Made by a program: the position numbers and the translations under genes | Notes under the pieces: generated by a model | Told to the model about the DNA's origin: nothing | What the model saw: only the letters and a program-made list of their open reading frames with translations | Databases searched by the model: none | Origin: CBDCIS01 sp965217565 | GTDB lineage: Bacteria; Chloroflexota; Dehalococcoidia; Lucifugimonadales; CATOSD01 | Assembly (NCBI GenBank): GCA_965217565.1 | Contig: CBDCIS010000006.1 | Span: 124,001-188,000 of the forward strand | DNA: 64,000 bases | Direction of reading: 5' to 3' | Part shown: piece after piece, positions 16,195-24,117 of the stretch | Numbering within the stretch: position 1 is the first letter of the stretch | How the letters are laid out: each line of letters opens with the position of its first letter

Positions 16195-16470
16195 ATGCCC
16201 ACAACGACAACCATCTGCCCAGCCTGTAACCGTCCTATCCCGCCAGGGCTTTGAGGACAGCGCGCCGTCCGTCCAGACCGAAGCCAAGCGTTCGCCCTGG
16301 GGCTACACCTGGAGATGGGCGCTGTTCCCAATGACCTTTACACCGGTCCGCTTCGCCTCTTCCGCCGAACGGCTTGGCGACAACCACATCGGGGGCTTCC
16401 CTGGATTATCGCCGCCGCGATGACTGCCGTACTCATCTGGGCATGGTGGAAGTTCGTCTGGTGGAAATAA
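16195..16470 (+). pseudogene. Small CXXC protein with C-terminal membrane helix, frame broken at CTT-TGA
   Basis: ATG at 16195 with GGAGG at 16185-16189. The first 19 codons give a zinc knuckle (TICPACNRPIPPGL) and stop at TGA 16252-16254. The same frame resumes and ends in a clear transmembrane segment (PWIIAAAMTAVLIWAWWKFVWWK) at TAA 16468-16470. The +1 frame is open between (EDSAPSVQTEAKRSPW). The junction CCAGGG-CTT-TGA-G is almost the same as at 14724-14736. Probably two compensating indels or recoding. Confidence 0.4.
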
Positions 16471-16500
16471 CCCCACAACTCACGGACAGGAGATAGATTC

Positions 16501-16948
16501 ATGGCACAGGTTCGTTGCCCCACGTGTGGCAGATTCATGGCTTCCGAAAACCCTCACGACGATGCCGTGCAACAGGGCGCGCCGCCCAGGCAGATTAGTC
16601 TTGCCGCCACGCCGCCGCCGTGTGCCGGCGTCCGTGGCTATGGCGCGTGCGGTTGTCAGTCCCCACGAGGAAACTCAGCCCGACGCGCCGAGCGCGTCGT
16701 CTACGCCGTATGGCTTCGACGATGGCGGATTCGAGGACGCCGCCTTCACGCCGCCTGTTGTTCTCGCTCCCCTTGCGCCGCAACCACCGAACGCCGCTTT
16801 TGGGACGACTTCTCGGAAACCACAACGCCCCAGGATGGCTGTAGAGCGACGTTTCTCGCCCCGGTGTGTCTCTGGACACCTTTCGCCCTCGAAACGCGCT
16901 CCCAGCCCCGCCCTGGCGCGCCCCCGCCACGTCCACGCGGGCGGGTGA
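16501..16948 (+). CDS. Possible zinc-knuckle protein, reading frame uncertain
   Basis: The ATG at 16501 has AGGAGAT just upstream and encodes MAQVRCPTCGRFMASENP, a CXXC knuckle like its neighbours. After about 30 codons the most protein-like frame is the +1 frame (SSTPYGFDDGGFEDAAFTPPVV, Pro/Ala-rich), which ends at 16948. The uninterrupted first frame runs to 17040 but reads as random Arg/Pro sequence. I take this as another small gene of the row with an indel. Confidence 0.3.
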
Positions 16949-17393
16949 CCCTGCCCCGGAGCGGTCAAGGTCGTCCAGACCCAAGACCTTGGGCGAAGAC
17001 CGCTCAGACCGCGCAGGCCCGCGTCGCCATCCTGGACTGAATCCTTGATGACGGCGCGGTCTTGTCGGTGAGGTCGTCCTCACCATGAGGTCGTCGGTTT
17101 CGGCGTTGGCGAGTTCCTCCAGCGCCCTATCGGGAAGTGCAACATTTCTCCCGGAGTTTTGTTGCATAGACGTGCCCTTCTTGTACATGCCGCGACCGCG
17201 CCGCCTACTGGCAGCCACTGAGCGAACAGGCGTCAATGCAACATTTTGTGTCATTTCGTTTCACGCCGTCTGCGCGCTTTGTCTTCGGACTTTTCCGCGC
17301 TACGCTCGCCCTTTGGGTCACATACCCTTTGCTGGACGACGACGGCCTACGGGGCGGACTCTGCGCGGAATGTCATTCTTTTCGCTCACACGC
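16949..17393. other. Gene-poor stretch at the end of the element
   Basis: GC-rich sequence with many overlapping open frames on both strands, none with a convincing start, ribosome binding site or domain. Some repeats of AGGTCGTCNTC type are visible. I cannot assign a gene. Confidence 0.4.
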
Positions 17394-17786
17394 CTACCGA
17401 CGACGACGGCCTAGTTCGTCGGCTCGGCGCGCCCATAGGTGTAGCTTGCGGCGTCGCGGACTACGCTTTTCTGAGATGCGCCCTTGATGGTCTGTCGCAA
17501 TCGTTCGACTGCCCGACTGGATGGCGCGCACGAAGTCCGCAGGCGCCTCGAAACCGAGTATATCGGTTGCCTCGGAGATGCCCTCGGCAGTCAGGTAATA
17601 TCTCCGGCTCGAAGGCAGGTAGGCGGTGCCGTGGTTGACCCGCCTGACGATGCCGTCGGCTAGCAGGCCGGTCAGCCAGCGGTGGATGGTCGTGTGGGCC
17701 TCGCCGAGGATGTCTGCCAGCTCCAACGAGTCGACGAATGGCATCCGGCCGAGGAAATGGAGTAGAGGTCGGTCTGAGAAGGCCAC
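17394..17786 (-). CDS. Winged-helix protein, replication-relaxation-like (probably truncated)
   Basis: The first 80 residues are a winged helix: RPLLHFLGRMPFVDSLELADILGEAHTTIHRWLTGLLADGIVRRV then YLPSSRRYYLTAEGISEATDIL, which fits replication-relaxation or mobile-element regulatory proteins. The last 50 residues are Arg-rich and look like read-through. It starts at a GTG without a strong ribosome binding site, and a second open frame upstream (MWEPFAEHHYIVAKYDSLPPALVV) could be its lost N-terminus. Likely a damaged gene at the element border. Confidence 0.45.
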   Translation of the reverse strand: MAFSDRPLLHFLGRMPFVDSLELADILGEAHTTIHRWLTGLLADGIVRRVNHGTAYLPSSRRYYLTAEGISEATDILGFEAPADFVRAIQSGSRTIATDHQGRISEKRSPRRRKLHLWARRADELGRRRR

Positions 17787-18278
17787 GTGCAGAGACTACC
17801 AGAGCTGGAGGTAGGGAATCGTACTTAGCTACAATGTAATGGTGTTCTGCAAATGGTTCCCACATTGGTTACCACACTTTCGACGGATGGAAACCTCAGG
17901 AACATGCCCACGCGGCATTACATCCCCCTGTCCTGTACCACATTGAGCTATATGACCCACATCAGGCTTCTGGATCATTCCAACTCAATGAGAGCGGTGT
18001 GCCTCGTTGGGCCCTCTTGAATGATAAAGTTCGAATCCATTTTGGTGGGCCTATTTTGACGATAGACAGAACCATCTTCGAATTGTGGCTGGGGAACGTG
18101 AAAGGCTGATTCCGGCGCAAGGCAGTACCGCGCAGCCGAGAAGGTGACCCCCATAACCCAAAGTGGCCACTTGATGGTCCGCCTTGGTGCCGATTTAGAT
18201 CGGCTGAGAACCAGTGGCTCAGCTTCATGGGCAGCAAGGAGTGGAAGAGCTGTGCGATTGCCTGTCCTTCCATATACT
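17787..18278. other. Intergenic stretch with one dispersed repeat copy
   Basis: No gene supported. It holds one copy of a 35-base sequence (18056-18090, core ACGATAGACAGAACCATCT) that recurs at 63226-63260. Confidence 0.5.
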
Positions 18279-19451
18279 TCAAAGGTCAGGTAAGTCAACG
18301 ACAAACCGCTCGACGGCGTCAGGACCGGTGTATGTCCCGTCAATCTGATACGAGCTCCCAAGCCGGCTTTCGTACCAATCGACAGCCCTCTCATTTGCAT
18401 TTACAACGTAAACGGTCTTTGGCTGAGCGGTAGTAGAGTCCTCGCCCTGTTCCTTTAGAGTAGCTGCCTGAGATTCTTGAATCTCGCCATCCCAATGCAA
18501 GAGGTGCTGAAATGCCGTATCAGCGGCGGGAAGGGAATATCCGATTGCGAATATGCGTGTTGCTTGCCGTAGGCTGAATTGAGCACGTTCCCAAAGTTCA
18601 GTTACAGCTTCATGTCGGAAGCTCGACGACTTGTTCATTACAGGAGGAATGATCAAGGGAGACTTTCCGGCAAGTGGCTCATAGTTATGTTCCCTAGTCA
18701 ATGAGCCATGAGCGTGAACGGCGGTATTCCAACCCATGACGGGGATTTGGTACAACGTCTCCCCAGCGTAGTTGTCTGACCCAGAGTAGTACCAATTGAC
18801 GGACCCATGCAACTTGTACAAGCTGGTAAAGTAGTGTGGAGGATCTCTGGGTATCACACAGTTGGGGCATGGACGGTCAGGATATCCTCCCGGATAGCCT
18901 GGTCGCATTGCGTTAGTGAAGAATGGAAACAAATGGGCGCTCGTACACGTGAGAGACAATCTCTTGAAGTGTTCAGTGGTGGCTCCCTCAACCAAAGTGT
19001 CATAGTTGAATGTGACTATCGAGGAACCGTGACCAATCCAGTAATCCACCATCGACATCAGCCAATCTGGAGGCTCTCCGTTTAAGGCACTAGATTCTCC
19101 GTTCTTGATCTCTCTTTGAAGGGCTTCAATAATATTCAAGGCCAGCGCTCTTTGTTCCCAACGGTTGATGTTCGGCACAAATGGAGCAGGTTCAAGAAGG
19201 CTGCTAAGCCAGGTTTCGACGTTGTTCTCGACCTTGCTTAACGCACTTGACAGCGAAGGTTGCCGTATTGGCACAAATTCGCCCTCGGGGGTTATCACCC
19301 CCACATCGGAGCGGAGACTGTCCCGCTCCATCCAGTTCCTCAGTGACTCGGTCAATTCCGTCAGCAAGGGCATCCTTTCGGATATCGATTTGGAAAACCC
19401 CGCACCTAATATGAACAATTCGCTTCGCAACTGTTCCATCTGACTGGTCAT
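18279..19451 (-). CDS. SIR2-like NAD-binding protein (ThsA-like defence effector)
   Basis: 390 residues. The Rossmann-type GAG loop (LFILGAGFSKSI, residues 13-23), IVTFNYDTLVEGA (145-157) and YKLHGSVNWYY (212-222) carry the Gly, Asn and His expected for SIR2 NAD hydrolysis. IFAIGYSLPAADTAFQHLL is the last conserved block. SIR2 proteins of this type act as NAD-depleting effectors in Thoeris, DSR and related anti-phage systems. There is no separate C-terminal SLOG domain as in classic ThsA. It is the last gene of a minus-strand series that includes three TIR genes. Start ATG at 19451 with AAGGTG upstream. Confidence 0.8.
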   Translation of the reverse strand: MTSQMEQLRSELFILGAGFSKSISERMPLLTELTESLRNWMERDSLRSDVGVITPEGEFVPIRQPSLSSALSKVENNVETWLSSLLEPAPFVPNINRWEQRALALNIIEALQREIKNGESSALNGEPPDWLMSMVDYWIGHGSSIVTFNYDTLVEGATTEHFKRLSLTCTSAHLFPFFTNAMRPGYPGGYPDRPCPNCVIPRDPPHYFTSLYKLHGSVNWYYSGSDNYAGETLYQIPVMGWNTAVHAHGSLTREHNYEPLAGKSPLIIPPVMNKSSSFRHEAVTELWERAQFSLRQATRIFAIGYSLPAADTAFQHLLHWDGEIQESQAATLKEQGEDSTTAQPKTVYVVNANERAVDWYESRLGSSYQIDGTYTGPDAVERFVVDLPDL

Positions 19452-19588
19452 GCTAGCACCTTGCGCTGATACAGATGTCCATACTTCAAATCGGCGTGTA
19501 TCCTAATCCCTGCCCTGTCTTGACCCGCTTGGCGATGCTGTAGCCTAGCCATACATTGCTCTAAGCTTTCCGTACCAAGCATTGTGGT

Positions 19589-20299
19589 CTAACCCTGCCA
19601 ACCACGGGAACAGTCGGTATGTCGATTGTTAGCAAACAGGGGATAGCTGTTGTGTGGGTCCGGTTGTCGGTCTCGTCTTGCGAACGCCTCGTCGATCCTC
19701 TGGCGAATCCGGTTGACCTCGTTCTCGCTCCCCGACCAACGATGAACGGCCGCAAACGGGTCGTTGCCGTCGCAGTTTTGTGCGAGCCGAGGGGGAATCA
19801 GACGGGGGTTGAATTCAGCATTCCTGAAGTCCGTATGGGTCGGAAGACGGATCCCCAGCAGGCCGCACCTGTCGTTGTGAGAGGTATCAATCAGACTCGA
19901 GGAGATCTCCCAGTCGACATGCTTTCGCTGCCAGGTGCAGCGACCAATCAGAACCACCGTGACGGTGGCGTCGGCGATGTACTCGTCACGGATTCGCCGT
20001 CTAATACCATTTCGTCTTGACTGCGCCATGAATCATCCAAATGCGTATGCGTCGTAAGAACCCCTACCGTCATTCCCGCGAAAGCGGGAATCCAGAAAGC
20101 CGGCAGGCGAGAATACGGCGGCATCACCATAAATTGGTATAATCTCGTCTACGGGCAGGTCCTGGTCCACAATGTCGCCGGTACTAACCGATCTGTCCAC
20201 GATGTGGTCGCCCATCATCCTGACGAACCGGTCCTTATACTCCTGGTCTTCCTGGTGGTGGTAGCTGATGAATACCCTGCGTCTTCTAGATCGAGCCAT
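19589..20299 (-). pseudogene. TIR-like (ThsB/DUF1863-type) gene A, split by a small repeat insertion
   Basis: The 5' part (from ATG 20299) encodes RRRRVFISYHHQEDQEYKDRFV and IVDRSVSTGDIVDQDLPVDEI. The 3' part (20000 to 19589) resumes IRDEYIADATVTVVLIGRCTWQRKHVDWEISSSL with the catalytic-type Glu in VDWE. The intact neighbour TIR-B aligns across both parts, with no counterpart for the roughly 140 bases between, which hold the REP-like palindrome. The start overlaps the TIR-B stop by 14 bases. TIR-A and TIR-B are diverged tandem paralogues. Confidence 0.75.
20002..20143. repeat. REP/MITE-like insertion inside TIR gene A
   Basis: About 140 bases with imperfect ends (TAATACCATTT at the left, AAATTGGTATAA at the right) and a central palindrome ATTCCCGC-GAAA-GCGGGAAT at 20072-20091, a type common in bacterial genomes. 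It interrupts the TIR domain between its first helix and second strand. Confidence 0.7.
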
Positions 20300-21041
20300 G
20301 ATCTCGCCCCCAATTTCGCAGTCTGGGATGGCGATTCGGTTGCCCGTGGCGCAACCCGCCCGCCGCCTGTGTCTGACCTCCATACCTGGCTCGCATCGGT
20401 TTGAGCACGAAGCGGTCCAGCGCCCACGCCCCCACGATGAACGCTCCTGCCAGTAGCAGGCCATCAGCCATTGTCATCTCGTCTGAACGACGCGTGGACG
20501 CGTCTCTGTTGTACTTGAACCGCCTCGAGTAGTTGTCGGGCGGCGTGCCGTCCCTCCGCAGGAACGCGGTGTGGACCCAATCACGAACGACGGACAGTGA
20601 GCCGTCACCTGGCCAATCGTACAGACGTATGTAGGGATCGGCTCCTTCGATGTTGGCCGCGAGTCTCTGAGGGAGCAGGTCGGGCTCCAAGCGGCCCCTG
20701 CGGTAGTTGGGGTGATCGGGGAGCACTATGCCCAGTACCCCACACCTTGAGTTGTTCCTGCTCTTGTTCAGGGCGGAGCCGATCTCCCAGTCCACGAACC
20801 TTCTGCTCCAGGTGTCGCGGCCGATAAGAACGAGCAGAACGGTGGCGTCGGCTATGTGCTCATCCCGAATCTTCCCCCATATCGCCTCCGTCCTGAGGCG
20901 CTCGTCGATGTCTCCATCTTCGACCGAACGGTCTACGACGTCCGCCGCCATCTCTTCGACCAGCAGGTCCTTGTACTGCTGGTCGTTCTCGTGATGGTAG
21001 CTGACGAACACCTTATGTCGTCGTTGCCGTGGCATCTCCAC
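20286..21041 (-). CDS. TIR-like protein B (ThsB type) with C-terminal membrane helix
   Basis: 251 residues. The first 170 are a TIR-like domain of the Thoeris ThsB/MTH538 class: KVFVSYHHENDQQYKDLLVEEM, then IRDEHIADATVLLVLIGRDTW and RRFVDWEIGSAL with Glu86 in the catalytic position. After DEMT a hydrophobic segment (ADGLLLAGAFIVGAWALDRFVL, residues 192-213) should span the membrane, followed by a basic tail. Classic ThsB proteins are soluble, so membrane anchoring is unusual. The gene overlaps gene C (about 29 bases) and TIR-A (14 bases), so it lies in an operon. Confidence 0.82.
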   Translation of the reverse strand: MEMPRQRRHKVFVSYHHENDQQYKDLLVEEMAADVVDRSVEDGDIDERLRTEAIWGKIRDEHIADATVLLVLIGRDTWSRRFVDWEIGSALNKSRNNSRCGVLGIVLPDHPNYRRGRLEPDLLPQRLAANIEGADPYIRLYDWPGDGSLSVVRDWVHTAFLRRDGTPPDNYSRRFKYNRDASTRRSDEMTMADGLLLAGAFIVGAWALDRFVLKPMRARYGGQTQAAGGLRHGQPNRHPRLRNWGRDHGSI

Positions 21042-21543
21042 CCTCCATCAGTTCGGGCACCTCTGCGACTTCAGCGAACAGACCAGCGTACTGCCGAAGC
21101 TGTTCTCTGACTTCGTCCAGAGCGTCTAGGAATTCGCTGCGTCCCTCCCATTCACTTTCGTCCCGGTGTGGATTGTCGCGTTCCCAGCTGCGCAGCTTCG
21201 GGTGCCACTCGGTGAGAAGCGGACGGAGAACCAGATTGAGCATCGACACGGCGAAGTACCCAAACGACAGCTCGTGCCCGCTCTTTGGCCGAGCCACGCC
21301 AGGTCCATACCTTCTCAAGATGCCCCTCGTGGTGTCGAACAGCGAGTAGGTAGAGTCCAGAGCTTCTCGCAAGGACCCCTCCTGGGATGAAAGGCCCCCG
21401 AGTGGAGTCCGGGTCACCATCTCCACGTACAACTCCCATGCTGCTTTCACCTCAGACTCGTCCGGCTCCCACGTTCCGGAGATACCTCCGATGCCCGGCA
21501 CTGTCAGATCGAGCTTCACGTTGACCAGCTTTGGCATTGTCAT
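21013..21543 (-). CDS. Unknown 176-residue protein between the TIR genes
   Basis: Soluble and mostly helical apart from an N-terminal strand region (MTMPKLVNVKLDLTVPGIGGISGTW). Trp- and Arg-rich middle (LRPLLTEWHPKLRSWERDNPHRDESEWEG) and a C-terminal helix (EFLDALDEVREQLRQYAGLFAEVAEV). I recognise no domain. The start has GAGG five bases upstream, and the 3' end overlaps TIR-B. Position suggests a partner, sensor or regulator of the TIR proteins; that is inference. Confidence 0.65.
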   Translation of the reverse strand: MTMPKLVNVKLDLTVPGIGGISGTWEPDESEVKAAWELYVEMVTRTPLGGLSSQEGSLREALDSTYSLFDTTRGILRRYGPGVARPKSGHELSFGYFAVSMLNLVLRPLLTEWHPKLRSWERDNPHRDESEWEGRSEFLDALDEVREQLRQYAGLFAEVAEVPELMEGGDATATTT

Positions 21544-21619
21544 GCGCCTCGCAAAAGAGTGTTGTTATCTATGGTCTGCTAATCCGGTCCCTTTGAGGCA
21601 ACCGGTCATCGACTGGCCT

Positions 21620-22105
21620 CTAGTCGCTATATCGGACGCCGCGAAAGGCAGTCACCCACGAATCAGCCTCTGCCGGATTCCACAATCTCTTTAGCTTCTC
21701 AAGGTAATCTGGCAATGTACGGTAGGCCTGCGGCTTGTACAGGGCTTTCGGTTTGCCGGATGGTGTCGAGACACCAACCTCCCACGGCACCCACCATGAA
21801 CCCTGGGTTTTGTCCGAGACAACGATTATCATCGTGTTCGAGTTGTCGATGGCGGTCATCAGTGCGTCGTCCAGGTCCCCGTGGCCCGGCGCGAGAGTGT
21901 TGTCGTGCACATCTATGAAGACGCGAATGCCTCGCAGGTCCAGGTCTTGGGCCAAGTCCCATGCGGTGGCTTCGTCGGTGTGCCGGTACGACAGGAACAC
22001 GTCCGATACCTCCGTGTGGGTTGTGTATGCCTTCATCAAGACGGTGCCGCTCCACTTTAGGGTACCCGATGACTTGGCTAGATTCTTTCCGTAGGTGATG
22101 GGCAT
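21620..22105 (-). CDS. TIR-domain protein D
   Basis: 161 residues, a canonical bacterial TIR domain from about residue 33: DVFLSYRHTDEATAWDLAQDLDLRGIRVFIDVHDN, then IDNSNTMIIVVSDKTQGSWWVPWEVGV with Glu109 in the catalytic position. TIR domains of this kind cleave NAD or make cyclic ADP-ribose signals. It differs clearly from TIR-A and TIR-B, so the locus has two TIR classes. The ATG has GGAGGG six bases upstream. It begins 41 bases after the nucleotidyltransferase stop. Confidence 0.82.
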   Translation of the reverse strand: MPITYGKNLAKSSGTLKWSGTVLMKAYTTHTEVSDVFLSYRHTDEATAWDLAQDLDLRGIRVFIDVHDNTLAPGHGDLDDALMTAIDNSNTMIIVVSDKTQGSWWVPWEVGVSTPSGKPKALYKPQAYRTLPDYLEKLKRLWNPAEADSWVTAFRGVRYSD

Positions 22106-22146
22106 GTGGGCCCTCCTCTCGTAATTCGTCGGGAGATGGATTCCTT

Positions 22147-22944
22147 CTATTCTGAGATCGCCCCAAGCAGGTCCCGGCTGAGAGCGACGCTCGACTCGAT
22201 GATGAAGGCGGGGTCCTCAAGAGCCCCCACGGACCTGACCAGGAGGCTTGTGCCCATGTCGGACCGGGAACCAAAGAGGCTCTTGAACGTCGACAACGCC
22301 CCGGAGGTCACACGGCTCGAGATCTCGTGGGACCGCAGGAGTGCGAACTCCGAGGCCAGCTCGGCGGTGTCGATAGCACGCAGGAGCCGGTAGATGTCGA
22401 AGGCGTGCTTGGGGAGTTGTTCTTGGCGGCGTACATCCGAGTCCTCCAGGCGCCCTCCTATCTTGTGCACCTTCGACACCAGCAGTGCCGCCGGACCGGC
22501 CACCTTCAAAAGGCATGAGCGATCTGCGCCCGGAAACAGAGAGGTGATCTTCCTGACCTTATGGCTAACGAGGGCGCCCTCCAGTCCCCGGACCTTCATG
22601 GCCGCCCTGCGGCCGGGCCCGCCCACGGCCTCCGGCACCAGCAGATCAACCTGTGACAGGCCTTCCCTGCTGTAGAGTCCCGGTTGGTCCCCCAGCCGGA
22701 ATCCTGCCCGGCTCATGGCTTCGACTATCGCAGGCGTGTCACCCAGCAGCTCGGGATCGAGCGCGAGGTCTGCGTCATAGGTAAACGGGGGGATGGCGAA
22801 GCTGTCATCCTCGCCCTCTGTGTGCACATATATCGCCTGCGCGCCCACCAAGATGGCGGCATCACCGTGCAGCCCCAGCGCCTCGACGGCGTCTAGCAGC
22901 GTCTCCCGGGCATCTATGTAGTTTCGGTCATGGATAGCTTCCAT
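22147..22944 (-). CDS. Nucleotidyltransferase-like protein, AbiEii-like
   Basis: 265 residues. AILVGAQAIYVHTEG followed by YDADLAL resembles the Gly-Ser and Asp-x-Asp motifs of the minimal nucleotidyltransferase fold. A substrate-domain helix region follows (GPAALLVSKVHKIGGRLEDSDVRRQEQLPKHAFDIYRLL, typical of AbiEii/DUF-type enzymes, with KxxDIYRL). The ATG at 22944 has GAGG upstream and overlaps the end of the upstream regulator by 31 bases. The pair matches the AbiEi/AbiEii type IV toxin-antitoxin layout. Confidence 0.72.
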   Translation of the reverse strand: MEAIHDRNYIDARETLLDAVEALGLHGDAAILVGAQAIYVHTEGEDDSFAIPPFTYDADLALDPELLGDTPAIVEAMSRAGFRLGDQPGLYSREGLSQVDLLVPEAVGGPGRRAAMKVRGLEGALVSHKVRKITSLFPGADRSCLLKVAGPAALLVSKVHKIGGRLEDSDVRRQEQLPKHAFDIYRLLRAIDTAELASEFALLRSHEISSRVTSGALSTFKSLFGSRSDMGTSLLVRSVGALEDPAFIIESSVALSRDLLGAISE

Positions 22945-24044
22945 ATGTCCTCGTTGTCTCGCATCCACTCCTGAAGGGCCTCCGCCTCTGCCGGTCCTCG
23001 CCCCGGCCCTTTCATGAGATCCAGCAGAACCTGGGTTACGCGGGCGTAGGTGATGCCGTCGTCGCATTCGGCGCGCTCGAATGCGACTGGGTCGAATGGA
23101 CGCACGAGGAGAACATTGCCTCCGGTCTCCGCCGGGCGCAGTCCCAGTGACCGGGCGGCGGTAGCAGGGTCGTCGACATAGAGCGCCGCCAGGCGCGGCT
23201 CCGCGACAGGCGCCAGGCGATACCCCGCAAACGAGCCGGTGACGGTGTACCGGATTCCCGCGTCGTGAAGCCGGGCGAACAGCGTCCTTGTCCCCCTCGG
23301 CTCAAGCCAGGTAGTCGAGAGTTTGGGAGGCGCGAAGTCGTAGTCCATGGCCCATCGGCGGGCCAGAGCCTCCCAGTCCACTGAGACGATGCGTCCTCTC
23401 GGGCTCTCCTTGGTGACGATTTCGTCCGGCTCCAGCAGGCTGGATACCCTCGAAATCATGGCCGCAGAGCTTGCGGTCTTGGCGGCCAACTCCCTGGTTC
23501 CGAAGGGAGTCCGGTAGTCCAGGAGACCCCTGACCACGCGGGCGGCGCGGCTTCCCCTGAGCGACTGGAGCGGGCGTTCCTCTCTGAAGGGGTTCTTGTC
23601 CGCCCCTTGGGTCTCGATGTACACCGCAGGACGGTCAACGGTGAACCTGATGTTTCCGGTTGAGTCGGCGTAGCTTATCCCGGCTTCCGTCAGGCGCTCC
23701 CTCGTCAGTGGGCTCAGGTAGGTGGAGACCAGTATGTTGGCAGGGGTTGCGCCGTCCTGCACGTCCCTTGGGTAAGACAGCGCCTTCAACTGGGACGCCA
23801 CACTGCTGACCAGCCTGGGCTCCACCGGGTTCGCCTTGACTTCCACGATGATGTCGGATGAGAATCCGTCAGGATCGCGGAGTTCCCAGATGGCGTCGAT
23901 CATACGGTTGGGTTGCTGTGGGTACCGCACGGCTGCGACCCTCTCGCGGTTGAGCAGGAGCCACCGCGGTGGCAGGCGCGAGCTTATCTCCTTAACAGCC
24001 GTGTCGATCAGCGTTGTTTCTGATATATACCTGTTCCGCATCAT
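22914..24044 (-). CDS. AbiEi-like winged-helix regulator/antitoxin
   Basis: 376 residues. The N-terminal half resembles a restriction-like sensor (AIWELRDPDGFSSDIIVEVKANPVEP, an acidic-Lys core), then ADSTGNIRFTV. The middle is a winged helix (RVVRGLLDYRTPFGTRELAAKTASSAAMISRVSSLLEPDEIV) and the C-terminus is a further alpha-beta domain. This is the pattern of regulators paired with AbiEii-like nucleotidyltransferases. It is the first gene of the seven-gene minus-strand series that ends with SIR2. Confidence 0.68.
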   Translation of the reverse strand: MMRNRYISETTLIDTAVKEISSRLPPRWLLLNRERVAAVRYPQQPNRMIDAIWELRDPDGFSSDIIVEVKANPVEPRLVSSVASQLKALSYPRDVQDGATPANILVSTYLSPLTRERLTEAGISYADSTGNIRFTVDRPAVYIETQGADKNPFREERPLQSLRGSRAARVVRGLLDYRTPFGTRELAAKTASSAAMISRVSSLLEPDEIVTKESPRGRIVSVDWEALARRWAMDYDFAPPKLSTTWLEPRGTRTLFARLHDAGIRYTVTGSFAGYRLAPVAEPRLAALYVDDPATAARSLGLRPAETGGNVLLVRPFDPVAFERAECDDGITYARVTQVLLDLMKGPGRGPAEAEALQEWMRDNEDIWKLSMTETT

Positions 24045-24117
24045 GTGAAACAGTATAAGTCCTGCAACATTCCGCCGTCAAGAATGAGCCTGTACCATCC
24101 AGGCCGTCTCTACGGTC

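Larger units (their letters stand above)
8248..17786. mobile_element. Degraded integrative element (integrase, replication and small phage-like genes)
   Basis: The block begins with a P4-type integrase next to ruvA and holds an AlpA-like regulator, a zinc-ribbon/Toprim primase, a RepA-like ATPase and an HNH-type gene, the usual content of satellite prophages or integrative plasmids. No capsid, portal or terminase large-subunit gene is seen. Several small genes carry one-base indels or internal stops. I found no convincing direct-repeat attachment sites, so both ends are estimates; the right end is especially uncertain. Confidence 0.55.

Noticed and set aside
16595..17254. Long minus-strand open frame of about 219 codons
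   Set aside because: Arg/Gly-rich random-looking sequence without a domain or ribosome binding site, opposite a row of plus-strand small genes in GC-rich DNA.
8175..18280. Direct-repeat attachment sites or a tRNA target for the integrative element
   Set aside because: I compared sequence near the integrase with the right side by eye and found no convincing repeat, and no tRNA gene is visible.
18279..22105. Straight identification as a classic Thoeris system
   Set aside because: The SIR2 protein lacks a separate SLOG domain and the TIR set is mixed and partly membrane-bound, so I call it Thoeris-like only.
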